A stretch of 52,210 nt of DNA from Halomonas sp. 25-S5 (GCF_029889845.1 NZ_JARANV010000027.1:1-52210); one strand, 5' to 3'. Shown: positions 9,383 to 18,533, counted from the stretch's first letter. Program-made: numbers and translations. The notes: generated from the letters alone by a model not told the origin.

Positions 9383-9955
9383 TCATGCGCTGATCAGGGT
9401 GCCGACCTGGCCCTCGAGGATGCGGCCGGCGTCGACCAGGCGACCGATGATGTCGATGGGCAGGATGCGCCGCGGCAGGGGCGAGGCGACCACGCGTCGC
9501 CAGTGGCCGGAGGCCTCCTCGACGAAGGCCCAGCCCTTCTCGGCCTTGAGCCGGTGCATGGTGTCGCGGTCGTAGCCGGGGCCGATGGGCTTCGACGGAG
9601 TCAGGAAGGCGGGGTCGTCGGCATCTACCTCGACCCGGGTCAGTAGGCTGGCGCAGCTGGCGCCGGGTGGCATCTCGTTGAGCAGCTCGGCCTCGATCAG
9701 GTAGCCGATGATGCCCTCGGTCGCGGCGTCCATCACGTCCAGCGGGTAGGCGTCCACCTCGCTGTAGGCCTGCGCCTGGAGGACCAGCAACCCCACCTGG
9801 GGACCATTGCCATGGGTCACCACCAGCTGATGGGGACCGGCGAGGTCGGCCAGGGCGAGTGCCGCGCGCCGCACGTTGTGGCGCTGGTTGTCGATGGTCA
9901 TGGGCTCGCCACGCCGCAACAGGGCGTTGCCGCCCAGGGCTACCACGATTCGCAT
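9383..9955 (-). pseudogene. arcC: Carbamate kinase, C-terminally truncated
   Basis: The 190-residue product begins MRIVVALGGNALLRRGEPMT and continues VVTHGNGPQVGLLVLQA, which is plainly carbamate kinase (carbamoyl phosphate + ADP to ATP, last step of the arginine deiminase route). Full enzymes have about 310 residues. Here the match runs through WRRVVASPLPRRILPIDIIGRLVDAG and then turns into RILEGQVGTLISA and a stop, so the glycine-rich nucleotide-binding C-terminal lobe is missing. The cut point lies next to the end of the ABC permease gene, as expected for a deletion. No arcA or arcB is nearby. It is probably non-functional. Confidence 0.85.
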
Positions 9956-10162
9956 GCGAAGCAGCCTCCGGCGTGGGTGTGGGTGGGGCCTTCATGCCGG
10001 GTCAGGCGCCCGGCCGGGGCGCAGGCGACGTCCCCTTGCATCAGCATAGTCCGGTGCTGCGCTGCCACGCACCCTGGCACGCTCCGAGCCCCGAGGCCGG
10101 CTATCGAGGCGCGCCCGGGGCGGGTATCATCGCCCTCCTCGCCACCTCACCGCGGAGCTCCC

Positions 10163-11170
10163 ATGCCGATCCTGCACAGCATCGTCCATCGCATCGACCA
10201 GGCCGCCGGCGAGGCGCCGATGCGCCTGGTGCCCGCCACGGCGGAGCTGCCCCCCTCCCCGGCCCTGGACGACCTGCTGGCCGGCTTCAACGATGCCTTC
10301 AATGCCAAGCCCAAGGCCTGGGGCCATTTCGCCGAGACGACGCCCGAGGGGGAGGTGAGCTCGCCCTTCGCCAGCGAGCTGGCCGACACCCTCGACGGGG
10401 GCCGCGACTTCGCCAGCTTCTCCCGCGACCTGGCGCAGCGCATCGCCGAGCTGGTCGGCGCTCACCTCTCGCTCTCCGGGGACCTGCTGGTGCTCGACCA
10501 CCAGCTCGGCGACACCCGTTACCTGAGTCTGGCGCTGCTGCACCATCGGGAGGGCTTCGGCATCGACGCCCACCTCGCCGTCGTGCCGGTACGCCAGCTG
10601 AACCTGGCGCAGATGACCCTGGCAGCGCGCCTCAACCTCAACCAGTGGCAGGCCGGCGACTCGAGGCAGTACCTCTCCTGGACCCGCGACCGCGGCGGCA
10701 AGAAACTCGCCGAGGGGTTCGCCGCCCTGCTCGGCGCCGAGGAGGGCGTGGACGCCAGCGGCGAGACCCGCACCCTGCTCAAGGCCTTCAGCGACTACGT
10801 CGAGCAGGAAGACCTGCCCGAGGAGGCCAGCCGCGAGAAGACCGATGCGCTGATCGACTACGCCAGCGACCAGGCTCGCCGCGGCGAGCCGATGACCCTG
10901 GAGGCGCTCTCTGAGGTCCTCGACGAGCAGCAGCCGAAGGCCTTCTTTGATCATATCCGCAACGCCGACTACGGCCTCTCCCCGGAGATCCCGCCGGACC
11001 GGCGCACCCTCAGCCAGTTTCGCCGCTTCACCGGCCGCGCCGGCGGGGTATCGATCAGCTTCGACTCCCACCTGCTCGGTTCCGGCGTGGAGTACGACGA
11101 GGACCAGGACCGGCTGATCATCAAGCAGGTGCCCAAGCAACTGCGCGAGCAGCTCAAGCGTCAGGGCTGA
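10163..11170 (+). CDS. yejK: Nucleoid-associated protein YejK (NdpA)
   Basis: The 335-residue product starts MPILHSIVHRIDQ and ends SFDSHLLGSGVEYDEDQDRLIIKQVPKQL, which is the YejK/NdpA layout. These proteins bind the nucleoid, and some phages target them. The conserved block QLNLAQMTLAARLNLNQWQ is intact. The ATG follows GGAG by five bases. It is transcribed alone from a 190-base upstream gap, divergent from the carbamate kinase remnant. Confidence 0.9.
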   Translation: MPILHSIVHRIDQAAGEAPMRLVPATAELPPSPALDDLLAGFNDAFNAKPKAWGHFAETTPEGEVSSPFASELADTLDGGRDFASFSRDLAQRIAELVGAHLSLSGDLLVLDHQLGDTRYLSLALLHHREGFGIDAHLAVVPVRQLNLAQMTLAARLNLNQWQAGDSRQYLSWTRDRGGKKLAEGFAALLGAEEGVDASGETRTLLKAFSDYVEQEDLPEEASREKTDALIDYASDQARRGEPMTLEALSEVLDEQQPKAFFDHIRNADYGLSPEIPPDRRTLSQFRRFTGRAGGVSISFDSHLLGSGVEYDEDQDRLIIKQVPKQLREQLKRQG

Positions 11171-11237
11171 TACCGGGTAATGTCGGAGCGGGCTATGCTG
11201 AAGCACGCACCCACACCGCCGCGAGAAGAGAGTCACC

Positions 11238-11822
11238 ATGCGCCGCATCCTGATCCTTCAGGGCCACCCCGATGCCACGGCCCCCCATCTGCTGCATGTT
11301 CTGGCCGAGCACTATCGCCTGGGCGCGGAAACGGCGGGGCACGAGGTGCGCACGGTGAGGGTCGCCGACCTGGACTTCCCGCTGCTGCGCAGCCAGCAGG
11401 CCTGGACCGAGGAGCGCATGCCCGCCTCCCTCGACGAGGCGGCGCACGCCATCGGCTGGTGCGACCACCTGGTGCTGTTCTTCCCGCTGTGGCTCGGCGA
11501 CATGCCGGCGCTGGTGAAGGGATTCCTCGAACAGGTGATGCGTCCGAACGTCGCCTTCGAGTACCAGGAAGGCAATCCCCTGGGTCGCAAGGGGCTGAAG
11601 GGACGCTCGGCGCGCGTGGTGGTGAGCATGGGCATGCCGGCGGCGATCTACCGCCACCTCTATCGCGCCCACAGCGTGAAGTCGCTGGAACGCAACATCC
11701 TGGGGTTCGTGGGCTTCGCCCCGGTACGTGAGACGCTGATCGGTTCGGTGGAGACACTCGACGCGGACGACTGTCGCAAGTGGTTCACCCGCCTGGAGAA
11801 GCTGGGTGCCAAGGCAGAATAA
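11238..11822 (+). CDS. Flavodoxin-fold NAD(P)H oxidoreductase (MdaB/YwrO-like)
   Basis: This is a Flavodoxin_2 family protein of 194 residues that probably reduces quinones with FMN or FAD. It begins RRILILQGHPDA, the flavin-phosphate loop, and carries HLVLFFPLWLGDMPALVKGFLEQVM and a second flavin-contact loop around VVSMGMPAAIY. The start follows AGAGAG. It lies 67 bases after yejK on the same strand. The precise substrate is unknown. Confidence 0.85.
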   Translation: MRRILILQGHPDATAPHLLHVLAEHYRLGAETAGHEVRTVRVADLDFPLLRSQQAWTEERMPASLDEAAHAIGWCDHLVLFFPLWLGDMPALVKGFLEQVMRPNVAFEYQEGNPLGRKGLKGRSARVVVSMGMPAAIYRHLYRAHSVKSLERNILGFVGFAPVRETLIGSVETLDADDCRKWFTRLEKLGAKAE

Positions 11823-11859
11823 CCGCTGAGTTCCCTCTAATACGTGACTCACACTTACC

Positions 11860-11879
11860 CTGTAAGCGATCGCTTACAG
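11860..11879. promoter_or_regulatory. Perfect 20-bp palindrome, likely operator
   Basis: CTGTAAGCGATCGCTTACAG reads identically on both strands. It lies 38 bases after the oxidoreductase stop and about 190 bases before the GGDEF gene. There is no following T tract, so it is not an intrinsic terminator. Its size and symmetry fit a TetR- or LysR-like dimer site, but no regulator gene is adjacent. Confidence 0.5.
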
Positions 11880-12065
11880 ACATCGTGAGCTTCCTGTGAC
11901 ACTTGCAGGAGGTGGCTGGCGGGATGCGCAAATTGTCGCCATGCTTCCCCGGGTACGCTGCCGGGTGAGCAGGCACCGACGGCAGGACTTCCATAAGAAA
12001 ACCTACTGAAGGGAAGCGGACGGCCGTTGTCATGAAGACGGGCGCCGTCCCTCGAGGAAGTGCGA

Positions 12066-13379
12066 ATGGCCACCAACGCAGGGGATGACAACGCACTCGA
12101 TTGGTGTGGCGAGTTTCGGGACTCCGCCCGAGAGGCCCTGTACCGCCGGACCATGCAGGCCTACGACGCCTGCCAGCTGCGTCATGCCCTGGTAGTGGCC
12201 GCCGGGCTCTTTCTCGCCTTCAGCCTGACGGACTTCAGCCTGCTGGGCTCGAGCAATGCCTTCTTGGTGCTGCTGGCCATGCGCGCCACCGTCGCCACGA
12301 CCTTCCTGGTGTTGACCCTGGCGGTATGGCGGCGCCCCGCCCTGGCCCAGGCGCCAGCGCCGATCAACCTGGCCTGCCTGATGGCCGTCAGTGGCCTGCT
12401 GCTCACCATCCCCCTGCGGCCGGATGGCGTCATGATCAACCTCGCCTCGATCGTGGCCGCCAGCATGGCCCTCTACCTCTTCATCCCCAACCGGCTACCC
12501 TGGATGCTGGCCAGCAATGCCTACCTGATCGGCGGCTTTCTCACCTCGACGATCGTGTGGTCACCACTGCCCAGCGGGATCCTGGTCAACACCCTGCTGC
12601 TGCTGGGCTTCGTCAACCTGCTGTGCTGGCTGTCAGTCTCCCGGATCCACCGCCTGCAGCGCGCCCAGTTCGCCAGCCTGCTGGAAGAACGCTCGAACAA
12701 CGGCCGGCTGAAGGATGAGATCGAAGAGCGCAACCAGCTGGAGCAGCGCCTGCGCCATATGGCCAGGACCGACGAACTGACGGGGATCACCAACCGCCGA
12801 CGGTTCTTCGAGCTGGCCGAACAGGAGCGCCGCCGGGCACACCGTGACGGTACCCCCCTCGCGCTGTGCATGGTGGATGTCGACTACTTCAAGGCCATCA
12901 ACGACGTGCATGGCCATGCCATCGGCGACCTGGCGCTGACGGTGGTCGCTGCCCGCTGCCAGTCGGTACTGCGCGAGAGCGACATCATCGGCCGCTACGG
13001 CGGCGAGGAGTTCATCATCGCCCTGCCCCTGGCCAACCTGATCACCGCCCAGGAAATCGCCGAACGACTGCGTGAGGCCGTATGCAACCGTTCCCTGGAG
13101 GTCAAGGGCGTGACACTGGACCTGACAGTCACGGTCGGCATCAGCCGGGTCGACGATGGCGAGACCAACCTCGACCCGGGCCTGCTGCGCGCCGACCGTG
13201 CCCTGTATACCGGCAAGAGGAGCGGGCGCAACTGCGTGGTGGTGACGCCTCAAGGCCTAGAGCTGACCCTGCTGGAGAGCGTGCCGACGGCTGTCACACC
13301 AGAAGCGGTTCGAGCCACTGCCTCAGCTGCGGCCCTTGCAGCAGTCCCGGTTGGCGGGCGACTTCCCGGCCGTTCCTGA
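12066..13379 (+). CDS. Membrane-bound diguanylate cyclase (GGDEF)
   Basis: The product makes cyclic di-GMP at the inner membrane. Residues 1-200 hold about six hydrophobic helices and no recognised sensor domain. A short coiled coil (EEIEERNQLEQRLRHMARTD region) leads into a GGDEF domain with the active-site motif YGGEEF. Five residues before it is RESD, an intact RxxD inhibitory site, so product inhibition is expected. The ATG at 12066 follows AGGAAG by six bases; an upstream GTG at 12060 is possible. The C-terminal 40 residues are low-complexity, and the 3' end overlaps trxC, read in the opposite direction, by 86 bases. Confidence 0.92.
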   Translation: MATNAGDDNALDWCGEFRDSAREALYRRTMQAYDACQLRHALVVAAGLFLAFSLTDFSLLGSSNAFLVLLAMRATVATTFLVLTLAVWRRPALAQAPAPINLACLMAVSGLLLTIPLRPDGVMINLASIVAASMALYLFIPNRLPWMLASNAYLIGGFLTSTIVWSPLPSGILVNTLLLLGFVNLLCWLSVSRIHRLQRAQFASLLEERSNNGRLKDEIEERNQLEQRLRHMARTDELTGITNRRRFFELAEQERRRAHRDGTPLALCMVDVDYFKAINDVHGHAIGDLALTVVAARCQSVLRESDIIGRYGGEEFIIALPLANLITAQEIAERLREAVCNRSLEVKGVTLDLTVTVGISRVDDGETNLDPGLLRADRALYTGKRSGRNCVVVTPQGLELTLLESVPTAVTPEAVRATASAAALAAVPVGGRLPGRS

Positions 13380-13731
13380 AGACGATCAGGGTGGGGATGC
13401 TGCGGATGCCGAAACGCGCCGCCAGCGCCTGTTCCTGCTCGGTGTTCAGGTTGGCGAAGCGCAGCCGCGGCTCGAGTTCCCGGGCGGCCTCGGCGAAGAT
13501 CGGCGCCATCATCTTGCAGGGCCCGCACCAGCTGGCCCAGAAATCCACCACCACCGGCAGGTCGCTGCGTTCGACCAGTGCATGGAAATTGGCACTGGTG
13601 AGTGGCACCGGCTCGCCGGTAAAGAGGCGCTGCTTGCATTTGCCGCACTTCGGCCCTTGGCCGAAGCGGGCCCTGGCGACGCGATTGATGGCCCCGCAGT
13701 GGGGGCAGCCCAGGATCAAGGAATCGGCCAT
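13294..13731 (-). CDS. trxC: Thioredoxin 2 (zinc-binding thioredoxin)
   Basis: This is a protein-disulfide reductase of the cytoplasm. It has the TrxC layout: an N-terminal zinc site made by CPHCGAINRV and KCGKCKQRLF, then a thioredoxin fold with the active site WASWCGPCKMM and the cis-proline loop SIPTLIVFRNG. MADSLILGCPHCG is the standard start; the frame upstream to 13818 is not needed. The 145-residue length is normal. Its 3' end overlaps the convergent GGDEF gene. Confidence 0.94.
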   Translation of the reverse strand: MADSLILGCPHCGAINRVARARFGQGPKCGKCKQRLFTGEPVPLTSANFHALVERSDLPVVVDFWASWCGPCKMMAPIFAEAARELEPRLRFANLNTEQEQALAARFGIRSIPTLIVFRNGREVARQPGLLQGPQLRQWLEPLLV

Positions 13732-13889
13732 CTCGCTCTCCATCTGAGAAGGGGTTTCCGCACTATGCTGGCGCCCGGCGGGCGCTTCAAGCGGCATCGC
13801 GTCGCAGGCGTGTTCCATCGGCCATGCAGTGGCGTGCCCGGGCTGCTATCGTCGCGGCAACACCTCCCAACCACACCGCCGAAACCTCC

Positions 13890-15683
13890 ATGGCAACACG
13901 ACCCGACCCCCGCGTGCTGCTGCGCCTGCTGACCCTGCTGCACCCCTACCGCTGGCGCCTGGTGCTGGCCGCCCTGGCGCTGCTCGCCGCCGCGGCCAGC
14001 GTGCTGCTGCTCGGCCAGGGGCTGCGCCTGGTCATCGACCAAGGGTTTTTGGCGCAGGACCGCGCACGGCTCAACCAGGCCCTCGGCCTGATGCTCACCG
14101 TGGTGGCGGTGCTGGCGATGGCCTCGGCGCTGCGCTATTACCTGGTGACCTGGATCGGCGAACGGCTGGCGGCCGACCTGCGTCGCCGGGTCTTCGACCA
14201 CCTGCTCGACCTCGAGCCCGGCTTCTTCGAGAGCAGTGCCGGGGAGAGCGGCGGCGCCGGGGAGATCACCTCACGGCTGACGGCGGATACCAGTGTGCTG
14301 CAGAGCCTGTTCGGCTCGTCGATCTCGCTGGCGCTGCGCAACCTGCTGATGCTGGTCGGGTCGGTGGCGCTGATGCTGGTGACCCAGCCGGGGCTGTCGG
14401 CCATCGTGCTGCTGGGCATCCCCGCCACGCTGCTGCCGATCCTCTGGTTCGGGCGCCGGGTGCGACGCCTCTCGCGCTTCAGCCAGGACCGGGTGGCGGA
14501 GCTCGGCCGCTATGCCGGGGAGGCCCTGGCCGGCATCCGCACCGTCCAGGCCTTCACCCACGAGACGCAGGATCGCCAGGCCTATGGGGCACGGGTCGAG
14601 GAGGCCTTCGCCACCGCCGTGGCCCGCACCCGCCAGCGCGCCTGGCTGACGGGCATTGCCATGCTGGCAGTCTTCACCGCGGTCGGCGTGATGCTCTGGC
14701 AGGGCGGCCAGGCGGTGCTGGCCGGCAGCATGACCGCCGGCGAGCTCTCGGCGTTCGTCTTCTATGCCGTGCTGGCGGCGGGCGCCGTGGCGACGCTGGC
14801 CGAGGTAGCCGGCGACGTGCAGCGCGCCGCCGGGGCCGCCGAGCGCCTGCTGGAACTGCTGGAGGCACGGCCGGTCATTCGAGCCCCCGTGCGTCCCGTG
14901 CCCCTGCCCGTCCCCCTGAGCGGGGCGATCCACCTGGAGGCCGTGAGCTTCACCTATCCCGGCCGTGAATCACCGGCGCTGGAGGCACTCGATCTGCGAG
15001 TCCGCCCGGGCGAGCGGCTGGCGCTGGTCGGCCCCTCCGGGGCCGGCAAGAGCACCCTGCTCGCGCTGCTGCTGCGCTTCCATGACCCGGACCGGGGCAT
15101 CCTGCGCCTCGACGGCATCGACCTGCGCGACCTGGACCCACGTGAACTGCGCGAGGCACTGGGCCTGGTGGCCCAGGAGCCGGTGCTCTTCACCGGCAGC
15201 GTGGCCGAGAACCTGCGCTTCGGCCGGCCCATGGCCAGCCTCGAGGAACTGCGCCGGGCCGCCCGGGATGCCAATGCCCTGGACTTCATCGAGGCCCTGC
15301 CCCGGGGGTTCGATACCTCGCTCGGCCCCGGCGGCGTGCAGCTCTCCGGCGGCCAGCGCCAGCGCCTGGCCATCGCCCGGGCGCTACTCAAGGAGCCCCG
15401 GGTGCTGCTGCTCGACGAGGCCACCAGCGCCCTGGACGCCGAGAGCGAGCGGCTGGTGCAGCAGGCCCTGGACCGGCTGATGGTGGGCCGCACCAGCCTG
15501 GTGATCGCCCATCGCCTGGCCACCGTGGTCGCCGCCGACCGCCTGCTGGTGCTGGACCAGGGCCGGCTGGTGGCCAGCGGCCGCCACGCTGAGCTACTCG
15601 AATCGAGCACGCTCTACCGCCACCTGGCGGAGCTGCAGTTCGGGCGCCATCCGGCAGCCGACAGGAGCGACTCCCCTTCTTAG
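13890..15683 (+). CDS. ABC exporter, fused permease/ATPase (MsbA-like)
   Basis: This 597-residue half-transporter carries six membrane helices (about residues 20-300) and a C-terminal ATPase with GPSGAGKST, LSGGQRQRLAIARALL, LLLLDEATSALD and the switch histidine in VIAHRL. Such homodimeric exporters move lipids, peptides or drugs; the sequence does not say which. The start MATRPDPRVLLRLLTLLHPY is preferred to upstream starts because homology begins there. It lies 158 bases from the divergent trxC start. Confidence 0.9.
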   Translation: MATRPDPRVLLRLLTLLHPYRWRLVLAALALLAAAASVLLLGQGLRLVIDQGFLAQDRARLNQALGLMLTVVAVLAMASALRYYLVTWIGERLAADLRRRVFDHLLDLEPGFFESSAGESGGAGEITSRLTADTSVLQSLFGSSISLALRNLLMLVGSVALMLVTQPGLSAIVLLGIPATLLPILWFGRRVRRLSRFSQDRVAELGRYAGEALAGIRTVQAFTHETQDRQAYGARVEEAFATAVARTRQRAWLTGIAMLAVFTAVGVMLWQGGQAVLAGSMTAGELSAFVFYAVLAAGAVATLAEVAGDVQRAAGAAERLLELLEARPVIRAPVRPVPLPVPLSGAIHLEAVSFTYPGRESPALEALDLRVRPGERLALVGPSGAGKSTLLALLLRFHDPDRGILRLDGIDLRDLDPRELREALGLVAQEPVLFTGSVAENLRFGRPMASLEELRRAARDANALDFIEALPRGFDTSLGPGGVQLSGGQRQRLAIARALLKEPRVLLLDEATSALDAESERLVQQALDRLMVGRTSLVIAHRLATVVAADRLLVLDQGRLVASGRHAELLESSTLYRHLAELQFGRHPAADRSDSPS

Positions 15684-15746
15684 TTGCTGAAAAACCCTTC
15701 CATCGCGCATGCTGCATCTCCAACCCCCTTCACCAGGAGACCCTCC

Positions 15747-16643
15747 ATGACCCCGCCTCGCCTCGGTTTCATCGGCATCGGCTTGATGGGCCACCCCATG
15801 ACGCGTCGACTGCTGGCTGCGGGTTTCGACGTGACCGTGTGGAACCGCACCCCCGCCAAGGCCGCCCCTTTGCGCGAAGCCGGCGCCCGGGTGGCCGGCT
15901 CCATCGCCGAACTGATGGAAGCGGTGGACGTGGTACTGCTGTGCCTGGCCAATACCGCCGTGGTAGAGGACGTGGTGTTCGGCGAGGGGGGCGTGGCCCA
16001 GCACGGCCGTGCCGGCCAGCGGCTGGTCGACCTCTCCAGCAGCGATCCCGCCGCGACGCGTGACTTCGCCGACTGGCTCGAGAGCGAATGCGGCATGCAC
16101 TGGGTGGATGCGCCGGTCTCCGGTGGCGTCGCCGGCGCCGAGGCGGGCAGCCTGGCCATCATGTGCGGCGGCGACGCCGAGGATATCGAGGCGATCCGGC
16201 CAGTGCTGGCCCCCCTGTCCGCCCAAGTGACCCATATGGGCCCGGTGGGCAGCGGCCAGGTGACCAAGGTGTGCAACCAGATGGTCGTCGGCTGCCAGGC
16301 GGCGGTGCTGGCCGAGATGGTGGCACTGGCCGAGGCGAGTGGCGTGGACGCCACCCGGCTGACCGAGGCATTGGCCGGGGGCTTCGCCGACTCGACCCCC
16401 TTCCGGATCCTCACCCCGCGCATGGCGGCGAACGACTTCGCCGACCCGCCCTGGCACCTGCGCACCTTGCTCAAGGACCTGGACATGGCGGTGGCCCAGA
16501 GCCAGCGCAGCGGCAGCGCCACGCCCATGAGCGGCCTGGCCGCCCAGCTGATGCGCGCCCAGGCCGGGCGTGGCCACGCCGAGCACGACCCGGCGATCCT
16601 GGTGGAAGCCTATCGCTCCATCGACGAGGGGGATGAGGCATGA
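15747..16643 (+). CDS. 3-hydroxyisobutyrate dehydrogenase-like NAD(P) oxidoreductase
   Basis: This beta-hydroxyacid dehydrogenase starts with the nucleotide-binding motif LGFIGIGLMGHPMTRRLLAA. Substrate-binding DAPVSGGVAGAEAGSLAIM follows, then the catalytic lysine region GSGQVTKVCNQMVV. The 298-residue length fits the family (MmsB, GarR, tartronate semialdehyde reductase). CAGGAG precedes the ATG. It is followed by a 113-base gap before the MoxR gene. Substrate specificity cannot be assigned from sequence alone. Confidence 0.88.
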   Translation: MTPPRLGFIGIGLMGHPMTRRLLAAGFDVTVWNRTPAKAAPLREAGARVAGSIAELMEAVDVVLLCLANTAVVEDVVFGEGGVAQHGRAGQRLVDLSSSDPAATRDFADWLESECGMHWVDAPVSGGVAGAEAGSLAIMCGGDAEDIEAIRPVLAPLSAQVTHMGPVGSGQVTKVCNQMVVGCQAAVLAEMVALAEASGVDATRLTEALAGGFADSTPFRILTPRMAANDFADPPWHLRTLLKDLDMAVAQSQRSGSATPMSGLAAQLMRAQAGRGHAEHDPAILVEAYRSIDEGDEA

Positions 16644-16756
16644 GCGAGCCAAGGATGATCTACGCGGAGTGAGGCGCCGGCAGATTTGTCGCCTCTTGCC
16701 CGCTTCCGTACACTCGTTTGACTTTTCCCGATCTGCGACCTGCCGAGGCACGACCC

Positions 16757-17425
16757 ATGGCGTTTGATTCCACTTCCACCTACGTGGCTACCGAGGCCCT
16801 GAAGCAGGCGGTGAACGCCGCCGTGACCCTGGAGCGCCCGCTGCTGATCAAGGGCGAGCCGGGCACCGGCAAGACCCTGCTCGCCGAGGAGCTGGCGGCC
16901 TCGCTGGGCACACGGCTGCACACCTGGCATATCAAGTCCTCCACCAAGGCCGCCCAGGGGCTCTACGAGTACGACGCGGTGAGCCGCCTGCGCGATTCCC
17001 AGCTGGGCGTCGAGGGCGTGGAGAACGTCGCCAACTACATCCGGCCCGGCAAGCTGTGGGAGGCCTTCACCGCGGACGAGCGGGTGGTGCTGCTGATCGA
17101 CGAGATCGACAAGGCGGACATCGAATTCCCCAACGACCTGCTCCAGGAGCTGGATCGCATGGAGTTCCATGTCTACGAGACCGGCGAGACCATCCGCGCC
17201 CGCCACCGCCCGATCATCGTCATCACCTCCAACAACGAGAAGGAGCTGCCCGACGCCTTCCTGCGTCGCTGCTTCTTCCATTACATCGAGTTCCCCGACC
17301 GCGAGACCATGCAGAGGTATTCGACAGGGTATTCCCCAATTACTGCCCAACGTGTTGATCTACAAGAGATTTGCCAATCCCTGCCTAACCATTATACCAA
17401 AGATCCTTGCCAGTATCCTGCCTAA
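16757..17425 (+). pseudogene. MoxR-type AAA ATPase, N-terminal part interrupted by the element
   Basis: Residues 1-186 are a MoxR/CoxD-like AAA core: Walker A IKGEPGTGKTLLAEELA, Walker B VVLLIDEIDKAD, sensor 1 IVITSNNEKELPDAF and the arginine-finger region FLRRC. Such ATPases work with VWA-domain partners to mature or remodel protein complexes. The host frame ends at position 17314 where the attachment repeat stops, then 36 codons of element DNA (RYSTGYSPITAQRVDLQEIC...) precede a stop. The missing C-terminal 98 residues are at 32376-32672. The rejoined protein would have 284 residues. The ATPase core could still fold, so partial activity is possible. Confidence 0.92.
17276..17314. repeat. 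Left attachment repeat (attL core, 39 bp)
   Basis: The 39 bases here are identical to 32337-32375 and encode the end of FHYIEFPDRETMQ in the MoxR ATPase. Flanking bases differ on both sides. This is the crossover region expected for a tyrosine integrase. The attachment site lies inside a protein-coding gene rather than a tRNA gene. Confidence 0.93.
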
Positions 17426-17437
17426 GAACACCTAAGA

Positions 17438-17461
17438 TAGTACCCCCTTTAGTACCCCCTT
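17438..17461. repeat. Direct repeat, possible integrase arm sites
   Basis: TAGTACCCCCTT occurs twice in a row (17438-17449 and 17450-17461), 124 bases inside the left attachment repeat. Tandem short repeats at this distance are typical of integrase arm-type or accessory-factor sites. A related TAGTATTCCCCTT lies at 32256-32268 near the right end, but there it overlaps the integrase ribosome-binding site. Confidence 0.4.
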
Positions 17462-17560
17462 CATCACCTGTAAAGGCTTCTGAATCCAAAGCGTACTTTG
17501 CAAGCATAGAAACTGTTTGCTAGCTTGAACTTGCAATACAAATAAACAGGGAACAAACGA

Positions 17561-17854
17561 ATGAAAAAGATTCTTGCTAGCGTTGCACTTCTAGCTGTAA
17601 GTAGTGGTGCATTTGCTCAGGAGACATATTTAGAAAAAGATACATTGATCTGTTTCAGTGAAGAAGCATACGACAGACAAATCAGATATCTTAATCAAGG
17701 GGTAAGGAAAGTTATTGATGGCTGTGGTATTACAAAGAAGGAATACAGAGTAATACCCATGGAATACAATACATTTAGTGCTTCAGTTGTTGAGGTTATA
17801 GAGTTTGGTGAAGTGGTTTATGTTGGGAATAATGGTCTTGATATAAGAGACTAA
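17561..17854 (+). CDS. Small secreted protein of unknown function (cargo)
   Basis: The 97-residue product has a textbook signal peptide, MKKILASVALLAVSSGAFAQ, with cleavage expected after AFA. The mature part of about 77 residues has two cysteines (CFSEEAY and DGCGITKKEYR), which could form a disulfide in the periplasm. It is the only convincing plus-strand gene of the element, has its own AGGGA ribosome-binding site, and is followed by a hairpin at 17861-17887. This isolation is typical of a gene expressed in the integrated state. I do not recognise the family. Confidence 0.7.
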   Translation: MKKILASVALLAVSSGAFAQETYLEKDTLICFSEEAYDRQIRYLNQGVRKVIDGCGITKKEYRVIPMEYNTFSASVVEVIEFGEVVYVGNNGLDIRD

Positions 17855-17860
17855 GAAAAC

Positions 17861-17887
17861 GCCCCTGTCTAATTATCTGGCAGGGGC
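17861..17887 (+). terminator. Hairpin, probable terminator after the secreted-protein gene
   Basis: GCCCCTG (17861-17867) pairs with CAGGGGC (17881-17887). It lies seven bases after the stop codon. The following TATT is a weak U tract, and on the other strand AAAACG-flanking gives a weak tail too, so it may serve both converging genes. Confidence 0.55.
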
Positions 17888-17960
17888 TATTAAAATATCT
17901 ACATTTGAATAAGAATATCTATACTTTTTGTTCTGCGAACATTCTCCCTAATTGTTTAAT

Positions 17961-18533
17961 CTAGTTAATTCTCAAGCTGCGGAAACGGAGAATCTGACAT
18001 AGTGCATAGCGTGCAAAATCATAAAAACAGGGTAAAGGATCAGGTGCCTTATCGCTTAAATTAAAAGAGTGGTTAAAATTAACACCATTTTCACCCTTCA
18101 TCAATAAAGGCATTAATGCATCAGCTTCACGGGCAACAATCTCAAGCCACGCTGTTTCTGCACTTCTCTCAGTATAACCAGCGCCAAGACGCTCCTTCTC
18201 TTCCTTAAGCTTTCTCAACACTCTTACTGTTTCATCCCCATCGCTTCTGAGCAAAAGCCTGTTATAGTCCAATGAAACCCAATAATAAGCCCTTGTTCGC
18301 TGTATATTTTCTTCAGAGTAATTATCAGACAAGTAATCAGCAAATTTCAAATAGGCTTCTTGCAAATCTATATCAAGGTCATCGCCCGATATTATCAAGA
18401 AGAAGTTATCTACCCCTAGATTTACTTCAAGGGCGAATACAAGTTTTTTATAAAAGTCCCTAATATTATCGTACTTCTCTCCTTTCAGGTAAGAACTTAA
18501 AATATTACTTAGATCATGATTCTGTGAAGCCAT
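17961..18533 (-). CDS. Unknown 190-residue protein (cargo)
   Basis: The start MASQNHDLSNILSSYLKGEK has GGAG six bases upstream. The protein is soluble and mostly helical, with charged coiled-coil-like stretches (VRVLRKLKEEKERLGAG). I do not recognise the family. It is separated from the virion operon by more than 700 bases and a terminator, so it is expressed on its own. Its position next to the secreted protein suggests accessory cargo (host fitness or defence), but nothing in the sequence proves this. Confidence 0.65.
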   Translation of the reverse strand: MASQNHDLSNILSSYLKGEKYDNIRDFYKKLVFALEVNLGVDNFFLIISGDDLDIDLQEAYLKFADYLSDNYSEENIQRTRAYYWVSLDYNRLLLRSDGDETVRVLRKLKEEKERLGAGYTERSAETAWLEIVAREADALMPLLMKGENGVNFNHSFNLSDKAPDPLPCFYDFARYALCQILRFRSLRIN

